A DNA stretch of 36,204 bases, taken from NCBI GenBank assembly GCA_018056705.1, contig JAGPFE010000034.1, positions 1 through 36,204 of the forward strand, read 5' to 3'. Under the pieces are notes generated by a model. It was not told the DNA's origin. It saw nothing but the letters and a program-made list of their open reading frames with translations, and ran no database searches. Both the position numbers and the translations under genes were made by a program. The DNA is from Candidatus Hydrogenedentota bacterium (GTDB lineage Bacteria > Hydrogenedentota > Hydrogenedentia > Hydrogenedentales > CAITNO01). Positions 17,307-24,941 of this stretch are shown here, in pieces. Each line of letters starts with the position of its first letter. The stretch's first letter is position 1.

Positions 17307-18613
17307 CGGAGCGTGAAATCCTGTTCAACGGGGCAAGAGGTCCCGAAATCCTGCGTATTCCAGCATGGGCGGAGCCCTTTGAAATCCGTCCGGCCCAGGT
17401 GGAACCACTGGCCGATCCCGCCGGGACCCTGCTGGCACTCCTGGAACAGTGGGAAAAAGCATTTCCCTCGGGCGGATTGCCGTTGAAACCGGGCGCGTCC
17501 ACGGCGTTGGTGGTGTCCGACGCGTTCCGGAAAACGGGGGTACACCTGTATCTGCTGGAGTTGCTGGACTGGCTGGAGGCCCGGGGCATCCCTTCCGGTC
17601 GCGTCCACGCGTTATTTGCTTCGGGCGCGCATCGTCCGCCAACGCGGGAAGAGGCCCAGACCATTCTCGGCGATCGGGCCTGGCGACGACTGGCCTCCCG
17701 GCTGATCTTCCACGATCCGGAGGATTATGGGTCCATGGTGTTTACGGGGACCACGTCCCGGGGCACGCCAGTCTGGATCAACCGTTACCTCGTCGAAAGT
17801 GAAAACGTAATCGTCACGGGCGCGGTGGTGCCACATTATTTCGCGGGGTTTGGAGGAGGGCCGAAATCCATTGTGCCCGGCCTGGCGGGCCTGGAGACCA
17901 TCGCCGCTAACCACAGCCTGACGCTCGACCCGGGTGAGGACCGGGTCAATCCTGCCGTGCGCATCGGGGTGATTCAGGGGAATCCCGTGGCGGAAGACAT
18001 ACGGGAAGCGGCTGCCGCCGTGCCTGTGTCACTGCTGGTCAACGCGGTCATGACCCCTGATGGCCGGGCCGTGGCCTGCCTGTTCGCGGGCGATGCCGCG
18101 GCCACCCATGCCGCGGCTTGCGACTGGATCCGTGGCCACTACATGCCCGAAATAACCTCCCGGGCGGATATTGTCGTGGCGTCCGCCGGTCACGCTGCCA
18201 ACTTTCTGCAGTCGCACAAGGCGTTGTATAACGCGTGGCAGGCCTGTGTGCCCGATGGTATGGTGGTGCTGGACGCTCCCTGCCCGGAAGGGTTGGGCGG
18301 TGTCCGCTTCGACCGGTGGCTGGCGCTGGGATCGGTTTCCGAGGTTGCGCGTCATCTGCGGGGGAGCCCGGAAATCAACGGTCAGACTGCTCTTTCCACG
18401 TTGTCCAGGGCTCCGCGTACCATCCTGGTGAGCGGGCTGGACGATGAGACGGGACGGTTGTTGCGCATGGAACGGGCGGACACAGTTACCGCGGGGGTGT
18501 GCCGGGCGGTCGAACGGCTGCGCCGCGAAGGGCGGAGTGGTCCCCTGAGCATGGCCCTGATGGCGGAAGCGTCCTGTTGCGTGCCGAAACCGGTTGAATC
18601 CATTCACCGGTGA
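17303..18613 (+). CDS. LarA-family nickel-dependent 2-hydroxyacid racemase/epimerase
   Basis: LarA enzymes interconvert stereoisomers of 2-hydroxyacids through a nickel-pincer nucleotide cofactor attached to a lysine. This 436-residue protein contains all expected residues. His110 is in SGAHRPPT (the Lactobacillus plantarum His108 position). His178 is in VVPHYFAGFGGG (His174). Lys188 is in GGGPKSIVPG (cofactor lysine 184). His204 is in ANHSL (nickel ligand His200). The start is GTG 17303, overlapping the previous stop; the longer open frame back to 17021 is shadow. Lactate is only one known substrate, and many homologues act on other hydroxyacids or sugar acids, so I give no gene symbol. The cofactor-building genes larB, larC and larE are not in the window and must be elsewhere if the enzyme is active. 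Confidence 0.9.
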   Translation: MTEREILFNGARGPEILRIPAWAEPFEIRPAQVEPLADPAGTLLALLEQWEKAFPSGGLPLKPGASTALVVSDAFRKTGVHLYLLELLDWLEARGIPSGRVHALFASGAHRPPTREEAQTILGDRAWRRLASRLIFHDPEDYGSMVFTGTTSRGTPVWINRYLVESENVIVTGAVVPHYFAGFGGGPKSIVPGLAGLETIAANHSLTLDPGEDRVNPAVRIGVIQGNPVAEDIREAAAAVPVSLLVNAVMTPDGRAVACLFAGDAAATHAAACDWIRGHYMPEITSRADIVVASAGHAANFLQSHKALYNAWQACVPDGMVVLDAPCPEGLGGVRFDRWLALGSVSEVARHLRGSPEINGQTALSTLSRAPRTILVSGLDDETGRLLRMERADTVTAGVCRAVERLRREGRSGPLSMALMAEASCCVPKPVESIHR

Positions 18614-18629
18614 AAAGGGGAAAAGCGTG

Positions 18630-19016
18630 ATGGACAATCATTGCCATGAAGATAACGTTTTGCGGTGGGCCCAGGAACAGCAGCGGGAAGTAGCGGCCCG
18701 GGGGTGGGACTGGCCGACGCTGGAAGGCGTTCTGGATAAAATCGCGGAAGAATTGGGAGAGGTCCGACAGGCCGTGGCCTCGGGAGACCGGCAGCGCGCC
18801 GCGGAAGAGTTGGGCGATCTATTGCTGGCTGCCACGCATGCCTGCAACCGCCTGGACGCGGATGCTACAGAACTGCTGGCGCGGGCGATGATAAAACTAC
18901 TAAAAAGAGTGGCCAAGGCCGATGAATGGTTGATCAAGGAAGGCAAAGTCGCCCGAACTTGCGCGCCGGAAACGTTGGACCAGGCATGGAACACCGTAAA
19001 AAGTCTTGAGTTTTAA
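18630..19016 (+). CDS. MazG-type nucleotide pyrophosphohydrolase, single domain
   Basis: MazG-fold enzymes cleave NTPs or dNTPs to the monophosphate and pyrophosphate, using magnesium bound by acidic residues. The 128-residue product has the signature EELGE (residues 40-44) followed by EELGD (59-63), the E-x-x-E and E-x-x-D metal pairs. It is half the length of E. coli MazG, so it corresponds to one MazG domain. ATG 18630 (or GTG 18627) follows AAAAGGGG at a good distance. The frame is open to 18594, but that overlaps the LarA gene end. It lies 167 bases before dnaA, a position that would fit cleaning of the nucleotide pool before replication. Its exact substrate cannot be told. Confidence 0.88.
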   Translation: MDNHCHEDNVLRWAQEQQREVAARGWDWPTLEGVLDKIAEELGEVRQAVASGDRQRAAEELGDLLLAATHACNRLDADATELLARAMIKLLKRVAKADEWLIKEGKVARTCAPETLDQAWNTVKSLEF

Positions 19017-19032
19017 GGGTTTAAACATACCC

Positions 19033-19057
19033 CTTGACAAGACCCCGCGTTGTCAGG
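19033..19057 (+). promoter_or_regulatory. -35-like box within an inverted repeat upstream of dnaA
   Basis: TTGACA (19034-19039), a perfect -35 consensus, overlaps the left arm TGACAA (19035-19040) of an inverted repeat whose right arm TTGTCA is at 19050-19055, nine bases apart. The best -10 near the proper distance is poor (CACACT, 19058-19063, 18-base spacing). The arrangement resembles a repressor operator over a promoter for dnaA, 130-150 bases before its start, but this is a sequence-pattern inference. I found no TTATNCACA-type DnaA boxes in this gap. Confidence 0.35.
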
Positions 19058-19183
19058 CACACTGCTAACGCTTCGCTCACAGTTACAGTTTCATCTCCCG
19101 TGAAATCGGGTGGGCGGCGGTTGTTGTCGCGGGCCCAGAAAAGGGAATGGGTTGTTTTGATTGACCTTTACGAGGGGTTGCGC

Positions 19184-20641
19184 ATGGCTTTGTCTGCGGA
19201 TAAATCGACGGCGGGGCTGGAAAGCGTTGAAAGGGAAACCGGGTTGATACGGGATCCCTGGCATCAAGCCAAAACCGTGCTGGCGGACCGTCTGGACGAA
19301 CACAGTTTCAAGAACTGGATCGAGCCGACGGTGCTGGAAGTAGTCACGGATGGGGTGTTGTACGTCCGCGTGCCCAGCCAGTTCTTCGCGGACTGGCTGA
19401 AGGAGCACTACCTGGACGCGGTAACCGACGTCCTGCGGGGATTGTTGCCAGAATTTCAGGAAGTGCGTTTCCTGCCCTTGAAAGGGCAGGATGGTTCCAT
19501 CCAGGAACAGGCCGCTGACAGGGGTCAGGACACGGCACATCCTGTAGCCGCGCGGTCTTCACGGGTACTTCGCCCGGTGCCGCCTCCGTCAAAAGGGGCG
19601 GAAGTCAAGCGCCGGATAGCCGGGTTCAATCCGCGGTATACCTTCGATCGTTTCGTGGTGGGCGAAGGGAACAAGTTTCCGTACGCGGCGGCGGTGGCGG
19701 TCCGCGAATCCCCGGGTCGGGTCTACAACCCCCTGTTCATCTACGGTGGCACGGGACTGGGAAAAACCCACCTGATGCAGGCCATCGGACAGGGTATTCT
19801 CGCCGAGACGCCCGAGCGAAAGGTGGCTTATATTTCCTCGGAAGAATTCACGAACCAGTTGATCCGCAGCATTGCCGACAGGACGGTGCATCGCTTCCGG
19901 GAAAAGTTCCGCCGGGTGGACGTGCTACTGATCGACGACGTCCACTTCATCAGTGGCAAGGAGGCCACCCAGGAAGAATTTTTCCATACCTTCAACGCCC
20001 TGTTCGACGCGCATAAACAGATTGTGCTGTCCAGCGACCGAAGTCCCAAGGAACTGGCGGGCGTGGAGTCCCGGCTGGTTTCGCGTTTCGAATGGGGGCT
20101 GGTAACGGACATCCAGCCACCCGACCTGGAAACGCGCGTCGCCATCCTGCAGAACAAGGCCCGGGAAGAACGGGTGAAAATACCGGTGGAATACCTGCGG
20201 CTGATCGCGTTGCACGTGAATTCCAATATCCGGGAACTGGAAGGCGCGTTGACCACCGTGCTCGCGTACAGTTCCCTCAATGGCGCGAAGATCACCATGG
20301 AACTGGTGGAAACGGTTTTGCGGGATCTGATTCGCTGCGAGAAGGTCAAGAGTGTCACGGTGGACCAGATTCAACAGGAAGTGGCCAAGCGGTACGATGT
20401 GCGTATCGCCGATTTGAAAAGTCGCAGCCGCCAGCGACAGGTGGTGGTGCCACGGCAGGTGGCCATGTATCTCTGTAAAACCCTGATCCCGTCCATGTCC
20501 CTCAGCGATATCGGCGAACATTTCGGGGGGAAGGACCACACAACCGTGCTCCACAGTGTCAGCAAGATCGAGTCCGCCATGCGAAACGACGCCCTGTTGC
20601 GGGACACGGTGGACCAGTTGTCCAGAACGCTGCGCGGTTGA
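19184..20641 (+). CDS. dnaA: Chromosomal replication initiator protein DnaA
   Basis: DnaA binds origin DNA boxes and melts the origin as an ATP-bound oligomer. From ATG 19184 the product has 485 residues, normal for the family, with GAGGGG about 8 bases upstream. Upstream in-frame TTG 19034 would use the -35-like box as a start codon and is rejected. Domain I lies at about residues 24-95, and a Pro/charged linker (domain II) runs to about 145. Domain III starts with FNPRYTFDRFVVGEGN and has Walker A GGTGLGKTH (188-196) and Walker B LLIDDVHF (248-255). The arginine-bearing RLVSRF is also present. Domain IV contains GGKDHTTVLHS, with Lys replacing the common Arg in the DNA-binding signature. 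The gene is not followed by dnaN or recF but by a transporter, so the origin may not be here. Confidence 0.96.
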   Translation: MALSADKSTAGLESVERETGLIRDPWHQAKTVLADRLDEHSFKNWIEPTVLEVVTDGVLYVRVPSQFFADWLKEHYLDAVTDVLRGLLPEFQEVRFLPLKGQDGSIQEQAADRGQDTAHPVAARSSRVLRPVPPPSKGAEVKRRIAGFNPRYTFDRFVVGEGNKFPYAAAVAVRESPGRVYNPLFIYGGTGLGKTHLMQAIGQGILAETPERKVAYISSEEFTNQLIRSIADRTVHRFREKFRRVDVLLIDDVHFISGKEATQEEFFHTFNALFDAHKQIVLSSDRSPKELAGVESRLVSRFEWGLVTDIQPPDLETRVAILQNKAREERVKIPVEYLRLIALHVNSNIRELEGALTTVLAYSSLNGAKITMELVETVLRDLIRCEKVKSVTVDQIQQEVAKRYDVRIADLKSRSRQRQVVVPRQVAMYLCKTLIPSMSLSDIGEHFGGKDHTTVLHSVSKIESAMRNDALLRDTVDQLSRTLRG

Positions 20642-20652
20642 GTCCGGGCGCC

Positions 20653-21675
20653 ATGTCTTCCGCCAAGGATAATGTCATCGACAGATCGGGGGACGTGGTG
20701 GAAGATCGGGTTTCCGCCGGACAGCGGGTATTCAGGGGTGTCCTGGCGGTTTATTGCCACCTTTTCGCCCTGTGGGTGGTGATATTCGGTGGTCTGGCCT
20801 GGCTGGAGCCGGGACCATTTCTCGCGATCCAGCCCGGGTTGAAGTGGTTTTTCGCCCTGGCTATGTTCGGCATCGGGGCCACGCTGACGCCCGAAGATTT
20901 TCTGCGGATTTTCCGCCGTCCAGGGATTGTCGTGCTGGGAACCTGCGCGCAATTTTCGTTGATGCCATTGGGGGCGTGGTTCCTGGGGCGGGTGTCGGGT
21001 CTTCCGGACGATCTCGCGGTAGGACTGATCCTGACTGGCGCGGCCCCAGGGGCCATGGCCAGCAATGTCATTACCTATCTCGCCGGCGCGGACGTGGCGT
21101 ATTCCATTTCGATCACGACGCTTTCCACGCTGGTGTGTCCGATCATGACTCCCGGTCTCACTGCCCTGCTGGCCGGCGCCCGGATGGAAGTGCCTTTCTG
21201 GACCATGGTGATTGACGTGGCCCTGACGGTGGTGGTCCCCGTATTGGCCGGAGCAGCGACGCGGGGAATGTTCGCGAAACGGATCGGACCGATACTTCCC
21301 GTATTTCCTGCCGTGTCGACCACCTTCCTGGTGTTCATCACGTCTTCCGTGGTGGCGCTCAACCGCGAAAGACTGGGAGAGTTGACGGGACTGGTGTTTG
21401 TCATCTGCCTGCTGCTGAACCTGTGGGGGCTCGGGGCCGGATACCTGACCGGCGTGGCGGCGCGGTTGCCCGTCCGCCAGCGGCGCACGTTGTCCATCGA
21501 AATCGGCATGCAGAACGCGGGACTGGGTGTGGTCCTGGCCATGAAATATTTTGGAGAGCGGGCCACGTTACCCGCGGCAGCCTTTGTGTTCCTGTGCATT
21601 CTAACGGCGGCCGCCCTTGCCGCGGGCTGGCGATGGCATGATCTCAAGCACCCGGAAATGGTCCAGACCGCCTGA
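20653..21675 (+). CDS. Bile acid:sodium symporter (BASS/SBF) family transporter
   Basis: This 340-residue protein has about ten hydrophobic segments and family hallmarks: FFALAMFGIGATLTPEDF in the early part, GAAPGAMASNVITYLAGAD in the fourth segment (the sodium-site region), and EIGMQNAGLGVVLA near the C-terminus. Bacterial members move bile acids, pantoate, keto-acids and other organic anions with sodium; the cargo here is not predictable. ATG 20653 is chosen; TTG 20638, overlapping the dnaA stop, is an in-frame alternative and would add five residues. There is no strong ribosome binding site for either. It begins 11 bases after dnaA, so it is likely co-transcribed, a neighbour pair that is not a standard one. 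Confidence 0.9.
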   Translation: MSSAKDNVIDRSGDVVEDRVSAGQRVFRGVLAVYCHLFALWVVIFGGLAWLEPGPFLAIQPGLKWFFALAMFGIGATLTPEDFLRIFRRPGIVVLGTCAQFSLMPLGAWFLGRVSGLPDDLAVGLILTGAAPGAMASNVITYLAGADVAYSISITTLSTLVCPIMTPGLTALLAGARMEVPFWTMVIDVALTVVVPVLAGAATRGMFAKRIGPILPVFPAVSTTFLVFITSSVVALNRERLGELTGLVFVICLLLNLWGLGAGYLTGVAARLPVRQRRTLSIEIGMQNAGLGVVLAMKYFGERATLPAAAFVFLCILTAAALAAGWRWHDLKHPEMVQTA

Positions 21676-21767
21676 TTCCGGATGGGGGCGGGGGGTGGAT
21701 TCGCTTTTTCTCCTGTCCGTGGCTTATCATTTCCTTTCCCGAATCAACTGGAACCGGAGATGGAGCC

Positions 21768-22364
21768 ATGCGGGTACAACGGGCCATCCTCAGTTGCTAT
21801 GACAAGACGGGTTTAATCGATTTCGCTCGGCTGCTCACCGAGTACGGGGTCGAACTGATCAGTACTTCGGGCACGTTGTCGGTGTTGCGCGAGGCGGGGA
21901 TCCCGGCGGTCAGCATATCCGATTACACGGGCATGCCCGAGATGATGAGCGGTCGCGTGAAATCGCTGCATCCCGCCGTGCACGCGGGACTGCTGGGGAT
22001 CCGGGAAAGCAAGTTGCACCAGGAGCAGTTGCAGGCCCATGGGTTCCAGTGGATCGACATGGTAATAGTGAATCTCCAGCCCGTGGCGGAACTTATCGCC
22101 CGGCATTCCGCGGCGCCAGACGAGGTCATGGACCAGATCGATATCGGCGGGGTGGCCATGTTGCGTTCGGCGGCCAAGAATTACCGCTACGTTACGGCAG
22201 TGGTCAACCCGGAACGGTATCCTCAGATCATGCACGAAATGCGGGCCCATGACGGCGTAGTGTCGTTCACGACCCGTTTTTCCCTGGCCCGTGAGGCCTT
22301 CGCGTGGACGGCGCGCTATGACCGGGAAATCGCGGAATACCTGGAAGGGCTTGAGACGCGCTGA
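21768..22364 (+). CDS. purH: Stand-alone IMP cyclohydrolase (N-terminal PurH domain only)
   Basis: IMP cyclohydrolase closes the ring of FAICAR to make IMP, the last step of purine synthesis. Bacterial PurH is normally a fused protein of about 510-530 residues with an AICAR transformylase C-terminal domain. This gene is only 198 residues and ends cleanly with TGA after the MGS-like cyclohydrolase domain. The domain looks intact: ISTSGT near residues 31-36, KSLHPAVHAGLLG (64-76) and DIGGVAMLRSAAKNY (near 124-138). No part of a transformylase domain is found in any frame of the 60 bases before purD, so this is a true single-domain gene, not a frameshift. The transformylase must be encoded elsewhere. 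A -10-like TATCAT (21725-21730) and GGAGATGGAG before ATG 21768 are present. Confidence 0.9.
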   Translation: MRVQRAILSCYDKTGLIDFARLLTEYGVELISTSGTLSVLREAGIPAVSISDYTGMPEMMSGRVKSLHPAVHAGLLGIRESKLHQEQLQAHGFQWIDMVIVNLQPVAELIARHSAAPDEVMDQIDIGGVAMLRSAAKNYRYVTAVVNPERYPQIMHEMRAHDGVVSFTTRFSLAREAFAWTARYDREIAEYLEGLETR

Positions 22365-22368
22365 GTTT

Positions 22369-22403
22369 CTTCCGCCGCCTTACCTGTTGGCGACACGCGG
22401 AAG
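22369..22403 (+). promoter_or_regulatory. Hairpin in the purH-purD intergenic gap
   Basis: CTTCCGC (22369-22375) pairs perfectly with GCGGAAG (22397-22403). Directly inside, CGCC (22376-22379) pairs with GGCG (22389-22392). The stem is therefore eleven pairs with a four-base bulge on one side and a nine-base loop. It sits between the end of the cyclohydrolase gene and the purD ribosome binding site (GGAG, about 10 bases before ATG 22425). A short T5 lies downstream but too far for an ordinary terminator. It may tune purD expression or mRNA stability. Confidence 0.4.
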
Positions 22404-22424
22404 CCGGGAAACGGAGCAGTTTTT

Positions 22425-23705
22425 ATGAAGGTACTGGTTATCGGCAGCGGTGGACGAGAGCACGCGTTGTGCTGGAAGATCGCCCGGAGTCCCCTGGTGT
22501 CCCGGGTGTATTGCGCGCCGGGAAACCCCGGGATCGCGTCGCTCGACAAGGGAGAGAACGTTCCGGTCGGCGCGCGGGATTTCGACAGCCTGGCCGCGTT
22601 TATCGAAGAGAAGGACATCAGCCTGACGGTGGTGGGCCCCGAGGATCCCCTGGCGGCGGGCATCGTGGATTATCTTGCCGAACGGGGGGAGACTGTGTTC
22701 GGACCTTCGGCCGCCGCCGCGCGGCTCGAGGCGAGCAAGGCGTTCGCCAAGGCATTCATGCGTCGCCATAATATTCCAACGGCCGAGGCCGAGGTCTTTG
22801 ACGATCCGGAGTCCGCACGGCGGTACGTTCAGGCGCACGGCGCGCCGGTGGTGATCAAGGCGGATGGCTTGGCGGCGGGCAAGGGCGTGACCGTCGCGCG
22901 AACCCTGGAAGAAGCCCTTGACGCCGTGGACCAGGTCATGGAACGCCGGGTGTTCGGTGATGCCGGCGCGCGGGTGGTCGTGGAAGATTTCCTGGAAGGA
23001 GAAGAGGCTTCCATTCTGGCGTTCTGTGATGGAGAACGGGTAGTTCCCCTGCCAACCAGCCAGGACCACAAGCCGGTGTTTGACGGGGACCGGGGCCCCA
23101 ATACGGGAGGCATGGGAGCCTACTCGCCCGCGCCCGTGGTAACGCCCGCGCTGGAGGAGGCCATACGGGAAACCATTCTGCGCCCCGTGGTGGAAGGGAT
23201 GGCGGCGGAAGGCACACCGTACCGCGGCGTTCTTTACGCCGGCTTGATGATTACCGCGCGCGGGCCAAAGGTGGTGGAGTTCAACGTCCGTTTCGGGGAT
23301 CCCGAAACGCAGGCGGTGCTGCCCCGGCTGACTTCAGATCTGGTGCCCATTCTCATGGCCTGCGCGGAGGGATCGCTGGACCGCGTCTCGCTCGCGTGTT
23401 CGGATCGGCCCTGTGTTACGGTGGTCATGGCGTCCGGCGGTTATCCTGGCGCGTATGAAAAAGGCAAGATCATCAAGGGGATTGATATCGCGCAGCGGGA
23501 TCCCGACGTGATGGTGTTCCATGCCGGTACCGCCCTGGTGGAAGGCCATCTCGTGACGGCCGGGGGAAGGGTGCTCAACGTGACCGCGCTCGCGGATACG
23601 CTGGAAGAGGCCGTGAAGAAAGCCTATTCCGCGGTAGACGCCATTCATTTCGAGGGCGCGCACTTTCGAAGAGATATCGCCCGACGTGCCATGACCCGAA
23701 CGTGA
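22425..23705 (+). CDS. purD: Phosphoribosylamine-glycine ligase (GARS)
   Basis: PurD ligates glycine to phosphoribosylamine with ATP, the second step of purine synthesis. The 426-residue ATP-grasp protein is full length. The N-terminal VLVIGSGGREHALCWKIARS is the family signature. The ATP-grasp core shows VVIKADGLAAGKGVTVA, and the GARS signature is seen in the block around RFGDPETQAVLPRL (near residues 288-301), with GGMGAYSPAP before it. The start is ATG 22425 with GGAG ten bases upstream. It is 60 bases after the cyclohydrolase gene, so the two form a small purine operon joining an early and the last step of the pathway. It ends facing the minus-strand regulator gene. Confidence 0.96.
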   Translation: MKVLVIGSGGREHALCWKIARSPLVSRVYCAPGNPGIASLDKGENVPVGARDFDSLAAFIEEKDISLTVVGPEDPLAAGIVDYLAERGETVFGPSAAAARLEASKAFAKAFMRRHNIPTAEAEVFDDPESARRYVQAHGAPVVIKADGLAAGKGVTVARTLEEALDAVDQVMERRVFGDAGARVVVEDFLEGEEASILAFCDGERVVPLPTSQDHKPVFDGDRGPNTGGMGAYSPAPVVTPALEEAIRETILRPVVEGMAAEGTPYRGVLYAGLMITARGPKVVEFNVRFGDPETQAVLPRLTSDLVPILMACAEGSLDRVSLACSDRPCVTVVMASGGYPGAYEKGKIIKGIDIAQRDPDVMVFHAGTALVEGHLVTAGGRVLNVTALADTLEEAVKKAYSAVDAIHFEGAHFRRDIARRAMTRT

Positions 23706-23744
23706 CGGGTTCCGCCTGTCGTGTGGTTTCAGCGGTTCAGCGTA

Positions 23745-24638
23745 TCAGGGACGGGAGACGCATTTTGACCGGAACAGTTCCCGGTGCGCGGCAGCGATCA
23801 TTTCGTCCGCCGAGAGGGACGGTCCGTTGCCCTCGCTGCTTACGATCCCCGCGTACAGGGTGACAGAAAAATTACGGATCTCGTCATCCTGCAGGGAGTG
23901 CTCGATTTCACTGGTAGCCCGTTGCGCGTACACTCGCGCTTCCTCAGCGCCAATGTGCGGCAACAGGACGGCGAAGATGAACGAGTCAAAGCGGGCCAGC
24001 ACGTCGAAAGAGCGGGACACGCTGCGCAAAGCGATGGCGGCGTCCGTCATCAGGTCGTCGAAGATGACGCCGGGGTCTTCCTGCCCCGTGGGAACCACGT
24101 CGTCCAGTTCGATCAGCACGCAGGAAACGGGAAAACCATACCGCCGGGCTCGCTCGATTTCTTCCTGGAGGCGTTCCTCCAGGTATCGCCGGTTGCGCAA
24201 TCCGGTCAGCGGGTCGGTATAGGTCGTGTCCTCCATCTGCGTGATTTCGTCAAACACCGTGGCGGACTGGGTAGTCAGGGCGGCATCCACCTGGGCCAGC
24301 ACGTATGGCAGGTTGTATGGCTTCGCGATGTAACCGGAAGCCCCAAGCTGGAATCCGCGCAACACGTCATCTTTTGAACCCCTCGCGGTGACGAAGATGA
24401 CCGGGATGCCAGCCGTGATCAGATCAGACTTGAGACGGCGGCACACTTCAAACCCGTCCAGGTCGGGCAGTCCGACGTCCAGCAATAGCAGGTCCACCGA
24501 GCCACGACCGCACCGTGCCAGGGCGTCCGTTCCCGTGTGGACCGCCTCGGCCTGGTAACCGCGCATGCGCAACGCGTTACACAGGACCTGGGCTTCATCC
24601 ATGCTATCGTCTACCACGCAAACCCTCATTTCACGCAC
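23745..24638 (-). CDS. Response regulator with degenerate GGDEF domain
   Basis: This 297-residue cytoplasmic protein has an N-terminal receiver domain (about 5-120) with all phosphorylation residues: Asp10/Asp11, phospho-acceptor Asp54 in LDVGLPDLDG, Thr84 and Lys106. Its C-terminal diguanylate-cyclase-like domain opens with the normal DPLTGLRNRRYLEERL (142-157). The catalytic GGDEF, however, is replaced by DSFIF (218-222, within ARFDSFIFAVLLP), and the usual substrate region (DIDxFKxxND...GD) is eroded to IELDDVV. It is therefore probably not a c-di-GMP synthase and may bind GTP or a partner protein instead. GTG at 24638 is the start because AAAGGA lies seven bases upstream; ATG 24629 is too far from it. 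No partner kinase is in the window. The gene converges with purD. Confidence 0.87.
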   Translation of the reverse strand: MREMRVCVVDDSMDEAQVLCNALRMRGYQAEAVHTGTDALARCGRGSVDLLLLDVGLPDLDGFEVCRRLKSDLITAGIPVIFVTARGSKDDVLRGFQLGASGYIAKPYNLPYVLAQVDAALTTQSATVFDEITQMEDTTYTDPLTGLRNRRYLEERLQEEIERARRYGFPVSCVLIELDDVVPTGQEDPGVIFDDLMTDAAIALRSVSRSFDVLARFDSFIFAVLLPHIGAEEARVYAQRATSEIEHSLQDDEIRNFSVTLYAGIVSSEGNGPSLSADEMIAAAHRELFRSKCVSRP

Positions 24639-24941
24639 AGGTACATCCTTTCAGGAAGCAGTCCGAAACGGGTCTGAATGCGCCACGTCCCATTCCTTAG
24701 CACGTTTTCCACGAATTGAACACATCTTCAGGAGACTTGGCTTTTTGCGTTCCGTTTCGTCGTTCAATTAAATTTTACCGTATATTTACGAATTCCGCAA
24801 ATGATTTTGAAAAAAAGAGATATGAGAACACGTGGCGTGGAGATGTCCAGGTGAGAATGTGCCGGAATCTATGGCATACTATGGGGCGTTCGGGCTGCAA
24901 GGTTTTGCGGGAGTATCTTTTTTTCCGGCGGGGTTTATCGC
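24639..24941. other. Divergent intergenic region, AT-richer, no gene seen
   Basis: This 303-base stretch separates the minus-strand regulator from the plus-strand lipoprotein operon, so it must hold promoters for both. Its middle (about 24755-24815) is AT-rich. On the plus strand GTGAGA (24851-24856) and CATACT (24875-24880) with 18-base spacing are a weak promoter candidate for the lipoprotein gene. An inverted repeat AATTGAAC/GTTCAATT (24714-24721 and 24762-24769) has a 40-base gap and may be chance. I see no RNA gene and no convincing small open frame. Confidence 0.5.

Noticed and set aside
19034..19183. An N-terminal extension of DnaA from TTG 19034
   Set aside because: That codon is part of the -35-like TTGACA, the added 50 residues do not resemble DnaA, and ATG 19184 has GAGGGG upstream.
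19017..19183. A replication origin next to dnaA
   Set aside because: No TTATNCACA-type boxes or AT-rich unwinding region can be seen in the intergenic gap.
22404..22424. Intrinsic terminator after purH
   Set aside because: The T5 run is about 14 bases downstream of the hairpin and overlaps the purD ribosome-binding region, so it is not a terminator arrangement.
24714..24769. Inverted repeat AATTGAAC/GTTCAATT
   Set aside because: The arms are eight bases with a 40-base gap in AT-rich DNA, which is expected by chance; no operator or attachment site is claimed.
24639..24941. A small RNA or tRNA in the largest intergenic region
   Set aside because: No cloverleaf, no T-tailed hairpin and no conserved box is visible; a promoter region explains it.
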